A stretch of 64,000 nucleotides of DNA, taken from assembly GCA_963841045.1 (NCBI GenBank), contig CAWJBD010000001.1, positions 372,001-436,000 on the forward strand, written 5' to 3'. Below are positions 8,778-17,855 of the stretch, one piece after another (within the stretch, counting starts at the first letter, position 1; every line of letters begins with the position of its first letter). A model generated the notes under the pieces. The model had not been told where the DNA came from, searched no databases, and saw only the letters and a list, made by a program, of their open reading frames with translations. This DNA comes from Aalborgiella sp963841045. Its GTDB lineage: Bacteria > Pseudomonadota > Gammaproteobacteria > Burkholderiales > Burkholderiaceae_C. The position numbers were made by a program, and so were the translations under genes.

Positions 8778-9482
8778 GGCACCGGTTACGCCATGACTAG
8801 CCATGGCAGCAGCCACAAAGCCTGAAGTTTTCATTTCATTCACAAACGCGTTCACAAAGTCTGCCACTTCAGCGCCATATTTTTTAGGCACGCCCATGGC
8901 TTGTTCGATCACCATGAAGTGACCGTCCAATAAGCGCAAGTTTGGATTGGCTTGTGCTTTGGATTGCAGCGCTTGCTTGATGCCGGCTGCCACTTCCAAA
9001 GTTTGCTCTAAAAATGCCTCCACCACGCCAGCCACATTCGCTTCGCGCACAAGCTGTGCATGTTTGATTTCACGGCTCAAAAACAAATCGTAAGCACTGC
9101 CCGTGCCCACTGCGATGCGGTTGCCAGCCGCATCCACCTGCGTATTGTTTTGAATCGGCGAATCTTGTCGCACCAAATAACAACCCTCTATCAGCACATA
9201 GGGCGCGGTAAAGGCAATTTCAGCGCCGCGCAAAGGGTCTATCGCAAAGAAGCCCACATCAGCCTGTTGTTCGTTCAAGGCTGCAACCGATTTGGCTGCG
9301 CCAGTGACGACCAACAATTCGAGCGGCACACCCAATCGCTTGGCCAATTCGTGCGACAAATCGACAGAAACACCGATGGGCTGTTGATTAGCATCCAATT
9401 TAGCCAATATCGGATTGCCTAAGTTGATGGCAGCGCGCAATTTGCCGGTGGGACATAAGGTGGTACGAAGGGTGTTTGACAT
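8763..9482 (-). CDS. Solute-binding protein family 3-like protein without signal peptide
   Basis: A 239-residue protein with the fold of amino-acid ABC transporter receptors (SBP_bac_3): LRAAINLGNPILAKLD, then GVSVDLSHELAKRLGVPLEL, then ADVGFFAIDPLRGAEIAFTA. There is no N-terminal hydrophobic stretch, so it appears to stay in the cytoplasm unless the true start is missed; upstream codons give no signal peptide. No permease or ATPase gene is nearby. It may act as a soluble sensor or ligand-binding enzyme rather than a transport receptor. Its 3' end overlaps the end of lnt convergently by 15 bp. Confidence 0.85.
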   Translation of the reverse strand: MSNTLRTTLCPTGKLRAAINLGNPILAKLDANQQPIGVSVDLSHELAKRLGVPLELLVVTGAAKSVAALNEQQADVGFFAIDPLRGAEIAFTAPYVLIEGCYLVRQDSPIQNNTQVDAAGNRIAVGTGSAYDLFLSREIKHAQLVREANVAGVVEAFLEQTLEVAAGIKQALQSKAQANPNLRLLDGHFMVIEQAMGVPKKYGAEVADFVNAFVNEMKTSGFVAAAMASHGVTGASVAP

Positions 9483-9518
9483 CTGAATGAACGTAAATAT
9501 TTAGTGTAATTAACCAAA

Positions 9519-9619
9519 AATTCCTTTTTAAATCATTTGTGTCTAGGCGTCGAGCCGCAGGCAGTGCTATAGCACGACAAGGCGAGACAACAACGACACG
9601 GATGATTTAAAAAGGAATT
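9519..9619. repeat. 101-bp palindromic element with 25-bp terminal inverted repeats
   Basis: Left arm 9519-9543 (AATTCCTTTTTAAATCAT then TTGTGTC) pairs with right arm 9595-9619 (GACACGGATGATTTAAAAAG then GAATT) with few mismatches. The centre holds a perfect 12-bp palindrome GTGCTATAGCAC (9564-9575). It lies 29 bp before glyQ. Its architecture is shared with the element at 53023-53161 but its sequence is different; both resemble small non-coding palindromic elements of Burkholderiales chromosomes. Confidence 0.75.
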
Positions 9620-9648
9620 GGAAAATACTACCTTAAAATCAGCACACT

Positions 9649-10563
9649 ATGCTTACATTTCAGCAAATCATTCTCAAACTTCAATCTTATTGGGACGCCC
9701 AAGGCTGCGCTCTGTTACAACCCTATGACATGGAAGTGGGTGCTGGCACTTCGCACACCGCTACATTTTTAAGAGCGCTGGGGCCAGAGCCCTGGAAAGC
9801 TGCTTATGTGCAGCCCAGCCGCCGCCCGAAAGACGGCCGCTATGGCAACAACCCGAATCGCATGCAGCACTATTACCAATACCAAGTGGTACTGAAGCCC
9901 GCACCCGCCAATATTTTGGATTTGTACTTGGGCAGCTTGGAAGCGCTGGGTTTCGACTTGAAAAAGAACGATGTGCGCTTTGTTGAAGACGATTGGGAAA
10001 ACCCAACTTTGGGCGCTTGGGGATTGGGCTGGGAAGTGTGGCTCAACGGCATGGAGGTGACGCAATTCACCTATTTTCAGCAGGTCGGCGGCATAGATTG
10101 CAAACCGATCACCGGTGAAATCACTTATGGCCTAGAACGCCTTGCCATGTATTTGCAAGGTGTGGACAGTGTGTATGACTTGAAATACACCGAGAGTTTG
10201 AGTTACGGCGACGTGTTTTTGCAAAACGAGCAAGAGCAATCGGCCTACAACTTTGAACACAGCGACACCGACTTTTTATTCACCGCGTTCACCGCGCACG
10301 AAAAGCAAGCCAAATATTTAATGGAACAACAACTCGCCCTGCCCGCTTACGAGCAAGTGCTGAAAGCCGCACACACATTCAACTTGCTGGACGCACGCGG
10401 CAGCATCAGCGTCACCGAACGCGCTGCCTACATGGGCCGCATCCGCAACATCTCACGCAGCGTGGCGCAAAGTTACCTAGAGAGCCGCGAACGTTTGGGC
10501 TTTCCCATGGCACCCCGTGAGTGGGTGGCGCAGATGGCACCTGTGATGAAAAAGGCGGCATGA
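9649..10563 (+). CDS. glyQ: Glycine--tRNA ligase alpha subunit
   Basis: A 304-residue catalytic subunit of the heterotetrameric bacterial glycyl-tRNA synthetase. The N-terminus LTFQQIILKLQSYWDAQGCA, followed by LLQPYDMEVGAGT, is diagnostic, as are YVQPSRRPKDGRYGNNPNR and GGIDCKPITGEITYGLERL (class II motifs 2 and 3 regions). It is intact and of normal length. glyS follows with an ATGA overlap, giving coupled production of the two subunits. A palindromic element sits just upstream where the promoter or leader would be. Confidence 0.97.
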   Translation: MLTFQQIILKLQSYWDAQGCALLQPYDMEVGAGTSHTATFLRALGPEPWKAAYVQPSRRPKDGRYGNNPNRMQHYYQYQVVLKPAPANILDLYLGSLEALGFDLKKNDVRFVEDDWENPTLGAWGLGWEVWLNGMEVTQFTYFQQVGGIDCKPITGEITYGLERLAMYLQGVDSVYDLKYTESLSYGDVFLQNEQEQSAYNFEHSDTDFLFTAFTAHEKQAKYLMEQQLALPAYEQVLKAAHTFNLLDARGSISVTERAAYMGRIRNISRSVAQSYLESRERLGFPMAPREWVAQMAPVMKKAA

Positions 10564-12763
10564 GCATGCAAACACTAAATGCCAAACAGAATTTATTGGT
10601 CGAACTCTTCGTCGAAGAACTGCCACCCAAAGCCCTGAAAAAACTGGGTGATGCTTTTGCCAGCACATTGGCAGCATCGCTGCAAAGCCAAGGCTTGGCT
10701 GCATCTGATGCCGTGGTCACACCCTTTGCAACACCACGCCGTTTGGCGGCACACATCACGGGTGTGGCTGCGCAAGCGGCTGACAAAGCCGTGTCGCAAA
10801 AACTCATGCCTGTCACAGTTGGCTTGGATGCGGCTGGCAATGCCACACCGGCACTGTTAAAAAAATTGCAAGCCTTGGGCGTGGATATTGCCAACCCAGC
10901 TGCTGCCGTGTCTGCATTAAAGCGCGCACCCGACGGCAAGGCAGAAGCTTTGTTTTACGACAGCCAAGTCAAAGGCGCAACGGTGACAGAAGGTTTGCAA
11001 AAGGCATTGACTGAAGCCGTCGCCAAATTGCCGATTCCCAAAGTAATGAGCTACCAATTCGCACAAAACTGCGACATGCCAGGCTGGAGCAGCGTGAGCT
11101 TCGTTCGTCCTGCTCATAAATTAATAGCACTCTTGGCAGACAATACGCTGGATGTAGCCGTTTTAGGCCTTAAATCTGGGCGAGAAACACTGGGCCATCG
11201 GTTTGAGGCAGCTGTGACGCCCGTGGTCATTAAAGACGCAGACAGCTATGCAGCAACACTGCTCAAAGACGGTGCTGTACTGGCCAGTTTTGAAGAACGT
11301 CGTGCAGAAATCGTGCGTCAATTACAAGCTGCTGCATTGCAAGCTGGCAAGCTTGACGGCACCACTTACCAGCCGATTGAAGACGAAGCCTTGCTGGACG
11401 AAGTGACTGCCTTGGTTGAGCGCCCCAACGTGCTGACCTGTGCGTTTGAAAAAGAATTCCTAGAGGTACCGCAAGAGTGTTTGATTTTGACCATGAAGGC
11501 GAATCAAAAATACTTTCCCCTCTTGGATGCCAAGGGCAAGCTCAGCAACAAATTTTTGGTGGTGAGCAACATCACCCCAGCAGATGCCAGTGCCGTCATT
11601 GGTGGCAATGAGCGTGTGGTGCGCCCGCGTTTGGCCGATGCCAAATTCTTCTTCGACCAAGACCGTAAAAAGACATTGGAATCACGGGTGGCTGGTTTGG
11701 ACAAAGTGGTGTACCACAACAAACTCGGCTCGCAAGGTGAGCGCATACTGCGCGTGCGCGCCATCGCCAAAGCCATTGGTCAGCAATTGGGTGGCGATGC
11801 TTTGGCTGCTCAAGCGGACCAAGCTGCGATGTTGGCCAAATCCGATTTGGTGACCGACATGGTGGGCGAATTTCCAGAATTGCAAGGCATCATGGGACGC
11901 TACTATGCCTTGAACGATGGTTTGAGTGCCGATGTAGCCGATGCGATAGAAGACCACTACAAGCCGCGTTTTGCTGGCGACACATTGCCACGCAACGATG
12001 TGGGCGTGGTTGTGGCCCTGGCGGACAAGTTGGAAACCCTGGTTGGAATGTTCGGCATTGGCAATTTACCAACAGGTGACAAAGATCCCTTTGCTCTGCG
12101 CCGCCATGCACTGGGGGTGATTCGGATGTTGGTGGAAAAGAATTTGCCACTACCATTCGAAAGATTTAATTCTTAGACGAATTGCATGTTTAATTGCCGC
12201 AATGATTGGCCTGATGAAGCTGATTGTCGCAATCACCAATTTTGCTAGATTAGTTTACAAAGCTTTATCTATGACCGCTTGCAGGCAGTTTACGCGAGCA
12301 AGGCTTTGGCGCTTTAGAGGTTGAAGCAGTAATGTCATTGCAACCGCAAAATCTGGGCGATGTTTCCAAGCGACTCAACGCCGTGCGCGCTTTCGCTGCT
12401 TTACCCGAAGCCGCCGCACTTGCCGCCGCCAACAAACGCATCAGCAACATCTTGAAAAAAGTCAAAGACATTGACGACATTGATGCACATGTCAGTACCG
12501 TATTGCTCACTGAACCCGCTGAAATTGCTTTGTATGACACCATGAACAAGCTGGCACCTCAGGCCAAAGCACAGTTTGACGCGGGTGACTACACCGCCTC
12601 ATTGCAAACATTGGCTGCGTTCAGAGAACCGGTGGATGCGTTCTTTGAAAACGTGATGGTCAATGCCGAACAAATGGATGTACGCGATAACCGTCAAGCT
12701 TTGCTCAAAATATTGCATGAAACCATGAACCGTGTGGCTGATTTGTCTAAGTTGGCGACTTGA
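10560..12763 (+). CDS. glyS: Glycine--tRNA ligase beta subunit, interrupted near its C-terminus
   Basis: The beta subunit, needed for tRNA binding. The N-terminal part starts at the ATG overlapping the glyQ stop (10560, or 10566) and reads LLVELFVEELPPKALKKLGD through RRHALGVIRMLVEKNLPLPF to an in-frame TAG at 12174. The anticodon-binding C-terminal part resumes by about 12264 (SFIYDRL, then AGSLREQGFGALEVEAVMSL) and ends DLSKLAT at 12763. Between them the original frame has two TAG codons (12174, 12246), and a missing G near 12281 causes a frameshift. Total length would be about 734 codons, near normal. The gene is essential, so sequencing error or a damaged read region is likely, but the 12165-12255 stretch does not clearly match the family in any frame. 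A dispersed repeat lies in frame at 11111-11165. Confidence 0.85.
11111..11165 (+). repeat. Dispersed element, copy 4, inside glyS
   Basis: Forward copy within glyS: TGCT, spacer, ATTAATAGCA, CTCTTGGCAGACAATACGCT, GGATGTAGCC. In frame it encodes LIALLADNTLDVAV. The phase is the same as in the yidC and lolB copies. The family's TAG in this phase is TTG (Leu) here. It is the most diverged of the in-gene copies. Confidence 0.65.
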
Positions 12764-12774
12764 GTAAACAAGCT

Positions 12775-13335
12775 ATGAAACTCATCATTCTTGACCGTGA
12801 CGGCACCATCAATCAAGACAGCGATGACTTCATCAAATCGCCGGAAGAGTGGATACCCATTCCTGGCGCATTAGAGGCCATTGCGCGATTGAACCATGCA
12901 GGTTGGCACACCGTCATTGCCAGCAACCAATCAGGTTTGGGGCGTGGTTTGTTTGATATTTCTGCACTCAACGCAATTCATGCCAAGTTGCACAAGCAAC
13001 TCTCTGCACTGGGCGGCCGCATGGATGCGATTTTCTTTTGCCCGCACACGCCTGAAGATGCTTGCACTTGCCGCAAACCATTGCCGGGTTTGTCTGAACA
13101 AATCTTGGATCGCATGGGTGTGGATGCCAACGGTGTCATCGGTGTGGGCGATAGCTTGCGCGATATAGAAGCCACCGCTGCAGCTGGCTGCGAACCGCAT
13201 TTGGTGCTAACTGGTAAAGCATCGAGTTTGCGTGGCCAAACCTTGCCAACAACATATCCCAGCAACACCATAGTCCATCTGGATTTGAGTGCCTTTGCTG
13301 ACTTTGTGATCAAACGCGACAAAGCTAAAACATGA
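12775..13335 (+). CDS. gmhB: D-glycero-beta-D-manno-heptose 1,7-bisphosphate 7-phosphatase
   Basis: A 186-residue HAD-family phosphatase of the ADP-heptose pathway for the LPS inner core. HAD motif I is LDRDGTINQD and motif II lies in VIASNQSG. The Cys/His zinc cluster of GmhB is visible as FCPHTPEDACTCRKPLPG, and GVGDSLRDIEA is motif IV. The ATG at 12775 directly precedes the conserved KLIILDRDG; an upstream TTG at 12760 overlaps the glyS stop but would add only five residues. The plsC start overlaps this gene's stop (ATGA), making a glyS-gmhB-plsC envelope-linked operon common in Burkholderiales. Confidence 0.95.
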   Translation: MKLIILDRDGTINQDSDDFIKSPEEWIPIPGALEAIARLNHAGWHTVIASNQSGLGRGLFDISALNAIHAKLHKQLSALGGRMDAIFFCPHTPEDACTCRKPLPGLSEQILDRMGVDANGVIGVGDSLRDIEATAAAGCEPHLVLTGKASSLRGQTLPTTYPSNTIVHLDLSAFADFVIKRDKAKT

Positions 13336-14078
13336 ACCGCATCATCAATTTTTTAAGAGCCAGCGTCCATGCGCTGTTTTTGTTCATCACACTGGTACCT
13401 TGGACAGTGGTGGCATTGCTCACTTCCGTTTTTGCGTCTGGAACCACCATGTATTGGGTGTGCCAGCGATGGTTAAAGCTCTCTATTGATGCTGCTGAGG
13501 TCATATTGGGCATCACCAAGCGTGTTCATGGCTTTGAAAATTTACCACTCGCAGAAAAAGCACCTGCTATTATTTTGGTGAAACACCAATCGCTGTGGGA
13601 AACCTTTGCCATGCCTGCCATCTTGCCGCATCCTTTGGCTTATGTTTTCAAGCGCGAACTCAATTACATTCCCTTCTTTGGCTGGGTCATTGCCAGCATG
13701 GACATGATTTACATCGACCGCAAACAAGGCGCACAGTCTTTTCAAAAAATGGTGGACCAAGGAACGCGCCTGTTGGCCAACGGCACTTGGGTGATACTGT
13801 TTCCAGAAGGCACACGCATTCCTCGTGGTCAAACAGGCAAATACAAAACCGGTGGTACGCGTTTGGCCATTGCCACAGGCGCGCCCGTGATTCCGGTTGC
13901 TGTTTCATCAGCCAAATGCTGGCCCAAGAAAGCCTTTATCAAAACTCCGGGTGTGATTGATATTTCAATTGGCAAACCCATTCCCAGTGTGGGGCGCGAA
14001 CCTGGGGAGTTGATGGCCGAGGTTGAAGCATGGATAGAAGCAGAAATGCGTCGTCTTGATCCTGATGCATATAAATGA
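13332..14078 (+). CDS. plsC: 1-acyl-sn-glycerol-3-phosphate acyltransferase
   Basis: A 248-residue membrane enzyme acylating lysophosphatidic acid to phosphatidic acid in phospholipid synthesis. Two hydrophobic segments lie near the N-terminus (about residues 10-50). The acyltransferase block I is present as VKHQSLWETFA (H-x4-D/E-type, here HQSLWE), with block III VILFPEGTRIPRGQ and block IV GAPVIPVAVSS. The start overlaps the gmhB stop by four bases, so the two are coupled. Length is normal. Confidence 0.94.
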   Translation: MNRIINFLRASVHALFLFITLVPWTVVALLTSVFASGTTMYWVCQRWLKLSIDAAEVILGITKRVHGFENLPLAEKAPAIILVKHQSLWETFAMPAILPHPLAYVFKRELNYIPFFGWVIASMDMIYIDRKQGAQSFQKMVDQGTRLLANGTWVILFPEGTRIPRGQTGKYKTGGTRLAIATGAPVIPVAVSSAKCWPKKAFIKTPGVIDISIGKPIPSVGREPGELMAEVEAWIEAEMRRLDPDAYK

Positions 14079-14114
14079 AAACAGTGATTTGACATCCAAC
14101 TTTCGCACACCACC

Positions 14115-14915
14115 ATGCAGCGCTTGCTGAAATTCACACTCGATTTATTTGCGCCAACTGCTCCTGTCATCTCTCGCCACCCCGATTCAACACAGCAAAC
14201 CAATATCAACGGTCAATTGATTGACTATCGTTTGCTACGCAGCCGACGCAGAACCATGATTTTCAGTGTCAGTGCGGAAGGCCTGGCCGTTAGAGCGCCT
14301 TACGGTATGCCGATGCACACAGTCGAGCAAGCCGTGCAAGAAAAAGGTCGTTGGATCGTTCGAAAATTGGGCGGTATGCAAGAGCGACAAGCCCGCGTGG
14401 ATGCTTCGCGCATCAATTGGTTAGATGCGCCTCAACTTGATTTTCTGGGTCAAAAGATTGGCATCATTGTTGCGCCAGAAGAATCAAAAACACGATTCCA
14501 AACCAACAACGATTTGAATGACACACCTTCGCTGCTACTGGCATTGCCGGCTCATGCCAATGTAAAGAAAATTCGTGACACCACGCAACATTGGCTGAAA
14601 GAGCAAGCCACTTTGCTTTACACCGAGCGCTTGAATCATTTTGCAGCGCAATTGGGCGTGACATGGAAAACATTGCATTTAAGCAATGCCAACACGCGCT
14701 GGGGCAGTGCAAAAGCCGATGGTTCGATACGCTTGCATTGGCGCTTGATTCAATTCAGCCCTGATGTGATTGATTATGTGGTTGTGCACGAACTCAGCCA
14801 TTTGCGCGAGCTCAATCACAGCCACAGATTTTGGGCGATTGTTGCCAGCGTGTTCCCGGATTATTTGGACCTTGAGAAAAAACTCAAGTTGGCTGTACTC
14901 CCACCTTGGGAATAG
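14115..14915 (+). CDS. YgjP-like M48-type zinc metallopeptidase
   Basis: A 266-residue protein with the YgjP/DUF45 metallopeptidase domain. The zinc motif is VVHELSHLRELNHSHRFW: HELSH supplies two ligands and the downstream His the third. The segment NTRWGSAKADGSIRLHWRLI is the other family signature. No signal peptide is seen, so it is likely cytosolic. The physiological substrate of the family is not established. It follows plsC by 36 bp and is convergent with the DMT exporter gene. Confidence 0.9.
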   Translation: MQRLLKFTLDLFAPTAPVISRHPDSTQQTNINGQLIDYRLLRSRRRTMIFSVSAEGLAVRAPYGMPMHTVEQAVQEKGRWIVRKLGGMQERQARVDASRINWLDAPQLDFLGQKIGIIVAPEESKTRFQTNNDLNDTPSLLLALPAHANVKKIRDTTQHWLKEQATLLYTERLNHFAAQLGVTWKTLHLSNANTRWGSAKADGSIRLHWRLIQFSPDVIDYVVVHELSHLRELNHSHRFWAIVASVFPDYLDLEKKLKLAVLPPWE

Positions 14916-14928
14916 GAAAAGCGCTCAG

Positions 14929-15861
14929 TTAGGGCCTGGGTGAAACTTGACGCACCACCAAACTCACGCCCACGGCAGTCAACGCGATTCCCAACAATGT
15001 CACTGTGGTGATGGACTCGTTGAATAAAAACCATGCCATCAAGGCTGTGGTCGGTGGTACCAGGTAAAGCAAGCTGGTCACTGAAGTGGCGGCGCCGCGC
15101 TGCACCAACATGAACATCAGGGAACTGCCACCTAAAGTCAAAGCCAGAACCGCCCATGCCATGGATGCAATAAATGGTGCATTCCAAACAATGGCTTCTG
15201 TTTCAAACAAACACAAAGGCAATGTGACCAGCAAAGCCGCCGTGAGCTGGGTCACATTGGCAGTGCGCACATCCGTGGGTTGAACATAGCGCTTTTGATA
15301 CAGCGTGCCAGCAGTGATGCTGAACATGGCCAACATGGCTGCGCCTAAAGTTAACGCACTGACCTCATTCGTGTCGTTGAATTTACGCGCAACAACCAGC
15401 ACCAAACCCGCCAACCCCAACAGCAGGCCTAGCCATTGTCGTTTGGTGACAGCATGCTTTGCATGTGGATGATTGCTTGTGCTGTCAGCTGCATAAGTTA
15501 ACCATAGAGCGGTGAGTATCGGCTGAAAGCCTACCAACAGAGCCACCAAACCAGAGCCCATGCCGTACTTCACGGCGACCCAAACGCCGCCCAAATACCC
15601 AGCATGAACCAAGGCGCCACTCACCCCCAAATGCCACATTTGTGACCGTTGTGTTGGCCAAACAGCTCCCGACAGTTTGATCCAAACCAGAAAACACGCT
15701 ATCGACAGAACATATCGAATAGTCAAAAATGTCAAAGGTGGCGCATAGGGCAAACCAAATTTTGCAACGATAAAACCCGTGCTCCAAATCAGCACGAACA
15801 CCATTGGCATCAGGCGCAGCAGAACATCGTTAGAAATAGGAAATCGAGAAGAAGTATTCAA
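14929..15861 (-). CDS. DMT superfamily (EamA) transporter
   Basis: A 310-residue inner-membrane protein with about ten hydrophobic segments arranged as two EamA repeats (for example VFVLIWSTGFIVAKFGLPYA at the start of the first; ALMAWFLFNESITTVTLLGI in the second). Family members export amino acids and other metabolites or act as small-molecule permeases; the substrate is unknown. It stands alone, convergent with the peptidase gene and 70 bp upstream (in transcription terms) of nothing obvious. Length is typical. Confidence 0.9.
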   Translation of the reverse strand: MNTSSRFPISNDVLLRLMPMVFVLIWSTGFIVAKFGLPYAPPLTFLTIRYVLSIACFLVWIKLSGAVWPTQRSQMWHLGVSGALVHAGYLGGVWVAVKYGMGSGLVALLVGFQPILTALWLTYAADSTSNHPHAKHAVTKRQWLGLLLGLAGLVLVVARKFNDTNEVSALTLGAAMLAMFSITAGTLYQKRYVQPTDVRTANVTQLTAALLVTLPLCLFETEAIVWNAPFIASMAWAVLALTLGGSSLMFMLVQRGAATSVTSLLYLVPPTTALMAWFLFNESITTVTLLGIALTAVGVSLVVRQVSPRP

Positions 15862-15931
15862 GCCGACATCATAACGGCTGCCAATGATGCGAAATCTATC
15901 GTTACGATTTAACTTTGGACACCATTAAAAA

Positions 15932-17140
15932 TTATTGCTTGCGCTGCACAAATAAATTGCGTTTGGCATCTTCTGGGTAGGCAAATGTCACCGCGCCGTT
16001 TTTAACCATGCCCATCACCAACATGTTTTGCGTCACCGCATCCTTGTCCTCTTTGCTGAAGGGTTGTTCGTATGTGGCGACCACGCCGTAATAAGTACGC
16101 AGTTTGCTCTCGAGCGCCGCCTTGATTGCTGGACCGTTGTAATTGCCATCACGAATATTGAACAGTGCATGCAACAAAATATAGACTGTGTCATAACCCT
16201 GTGCAGCCGCCATCGGAACGGGTATTTTGTCAACATTGTATTTGCGAGCGTAGCTGGTTAAGAACGCGGCACGGCGTGAGTTACTGGGCTCGGCGATGAA
16301 AGTTTGCGCCATCAAAGCGCCATTCGCTGCTTCTTTTGCACCATCGATGAAAAATGGGAATGACAAAGGCCAAGCGCCTACTTGTGGCACACGCCATGCC
16401 AAGGCTTGCCGTCCTTTGGCAATCACCGCATTTTCAGAACCAACGGTATAGCTGAATATCACGTTGGCACCGGCAGCGCGCGCTTCTTTCAGTTCGTTGC
16501 TTAAATCTTTGACGCCCAGTGCGAACTTGGCCACATAAACGGGCTTCAGATTTTTAGCCGCCAACGCTTTCTCGACATCGGCCAAGCCCGCTAAACCATA
16601 TCCGGTAGTGTCCGCAAAAATCGCCACTTTGCTCCAACCACGTTTGAGAATATCGTCCACCACAAAGGGGGCTTGAATGGCATCTTTGGCTGATGTGCGA
16701 AAAATGTAACTTTCGGCTGCTGGGAATTTGGCAGTGAGTGGCGAGCCCGTTGAGCAGGGAATGATCAATGGCAGTTTGTTGGTTTGAAATACTTCTATTG
16801 ATTTGGCTGCTACGCCTGTATTGCAAAAGCCAATGGTGGCGGCCACTTTATCGGCAACCAATTCTTTGGACAGGGCCAAACCCACATCAGGATTGGCTTG
16901 GTCATCTTTGCGCACGATTTCCAGTTTACGACCCAAATAGCCGCCCACTGCGTTGATCTCATCCACAGCGAGTTGGATGCCATTGAACATGGGCACACCA
17001 AAATCGGCAGAAGCGCCCGTAAATGGGCCAATGACACCAATTTTCAGTGTTTTAGGCGTTTCAGTCTGCGCATTTGTGCCTCCCATGCCCACTGCCACAC
17101 CAAATAACACCGCACCAATTTTGAAAATTACTTTGCTCAT
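15932..17140 (-). CDS. Branched-chain amino-acid-type ABC substrate-binding protein
   Basis: A 402-residue periplasmic receptor of the Leu/Ile/Val-binding type I fold (Peripla_BP_6). The N-terminal signal peptide ends near GGTNAQ. Signature stretches are LKIGVIGPFTGASADFGVPM, GIQLAVDEINAVGGYLGRKL, then FRTSAKDAIQAPFVVDDI. The ligand may be an amino acid, an amide or an aromatic acid. No liv permease or ATPase genes lie alongside, so it would need to use a system encoded elsewhere. It is divergent from rpmH, at the position where dnaA often lies. Confidence 0.92.
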   Translation of the reverse strand: MSKVIFKIGAVLFGVAVGMGGTNAQTETPKTLKIGVIGPFTGASADFGVPMFNGIQLAVDEINAVGGYLGRKLEIVRKDDQANPDVGLALSKELVADKVAATIGFCNTGVAAKSIEVFQTNKLPLIIPCSTGSPLTAKFPAAESYIFRTSAKDAIQAPFVVDDILKRGWSKVAIFADTTGYGLAGLADVEKALAAKNLKPVYVAKFALGVKDLSNELKEARAAGANVIFSYTVGSENAVIAKGRQALAWRVPQVGAWPLSFPFFIDGAKEAANGALMAQTFIAEPSNSRRAAFLTSYARKYNVDKIPVPMAAAQGYDTVYILLHALFNIRDGNYNGPAIKAALESKLRTYYGVVATYEQPFSKEDKDAVTQNMLVMGMVKNGAVTFAYPEDAKRNLFVQRKQ

Positions 17141-17204
17141 AAATCGTGATTTAAGTTGGTAAATGATGGATTCTCGTCATTTTGATGCATCCAACAACGC
17201 CTAT

Positions 17205-17233
17205 TTACCCTAAGTCTTAAAATCTGCGATAAT
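17205..17233 (+). promoter_or_regulatory. Candidate rpmH promoter
   Basis: A TTACCC (-35-like, 17205-17210) is separated by 17 bp from GATAAT (17228-17233), preceded by TGC to give an extended -10 (TGCGATAAT). It lies 45 bp before the rpmH ATG and is oriented towards the rpmH-rnpA-yidD-yidC cluster. The -35 is weak and the -10 is good. Confidence 0.5.
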
Positions 17234-17277
17234 CGTAGGCTCTGAAAAATTGCTCAATACAAGCTTAGGATTCCAAC

Positions 17278-17412
17278 ATGAAACGCACTTACCAACCCTC
17301 TAAAGTTCGCCGCGCACGTACGCATGGCTTTTTGGCACGCATGAAAACAGCCGGTGGCCGTGCTGTGATCAACGCCCGCCGCGCCAAAGGTCGCAAACGT
17401 TTGGCTGTCTAA
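17278..17412 (+). CDS. rpmH: 50S ribosomal protein L34
   Basis: A 44-residue, highly basic ribosomal protein, missed by many gene finders because of its size. The sequence begins MKRTYQPSKVRRARTHGFLA and ends ARRAKGRKRLAV, the standard L34 pattern (KRTxQPS...HGFxxRM...RRxKGRxxL). It starts the conserved rpmH-rnpA-yidD-yidC-mnmE cluster; rnpA follows after 65 bp. Confidence 0.98.
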   Translation: MKRTYQPSKVRRARTHGFLARMKTAGGRAVINARRAKGRKRLAV

Positions 17413-17477
17413 TTTTTAGACTTCTGAACGCAGTTTGGCAGCCTCTGGAATCGTTTTTTAACCCTTCGCACTGAACC

Positions 17478-17855
17478 TTGCAGCGCATCGCAAGCCAATC
17501 ACAGTTTTCCGCTGTGATGCAAGGTCAAATTGTGGCTAGAACACCCCATTTTGCTCTGCACCAAGTGGCACTGTCAGTGCCACTGTTTAATTTGGCAGAG
17601 CCTTATTTAGGGGTACTGGTGCCAAAACGATGGGCGAAACGCGCTGTGACACGCAACACCATCAAGCGCCAAATCTATGCCGTGAGCACCGACATGTCCA
17701 AACAAAACCCATCTCCATTTCAAGCGGTCGCCTACGTGGTTAGGCTGAAATCTGGGTTTGACCGCACTGAATTCATCAGTGCCACATCTGACAAGTTGAA
17801 AGCCGCAGTTCGCACTGAATTGCAGCAACTTTTCAAAACCTTGGCTTCATCATGA
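17478..17855 (+). CDS. rnpA: Ribonuclease P protein component
   Basis: A 125-residue protein cofactor of the RNase P ribozyme that matures tRNA 5' ends. The RNR signature is visible in KRAVTRNTIKRQIY. It begins with a TTG codon at 17478 (QRIASQSQFSAV follows, matching the usual N-terminus); there is no better ATG. The yidD start overlaps its last codons (ATGA at 17852-17855), so the two are coupled. The position between rpmH and yidD is standard. Confidence 0.95.
   Translation: MQRIASQSQFSAVMQGQIVARTPHFALHQVALSVPLFNLAEPYLGVLVPKRWAKRAVTRNTIKRQIYAVSTDMSKQNPSPFQAVAYVVRLKSGFDRTEFISATSDKLKAAVRTELQQLFKTLASS

Noticed and set aside
8763..9482. Signal peptide missed by a wrong start for the binding protein
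   Set aside because: The upstream in-frame sequence holds no start followed by a hydrophobic stretch, and the present N-terminus already reaches the conserved first strand.
12174..12248. UAG recoding (stop read as sense) in glyS
   Set aside because: Several other genes in the window end at TAG exactly where their families end (corC, mnmE, the YgjP-like gene), so TAG is an ordinary stop here.
17141..17277. Replication origin beside rpmH
   Set aside because: No DnaA-box cluster or dnaA gene is visible in the gap.
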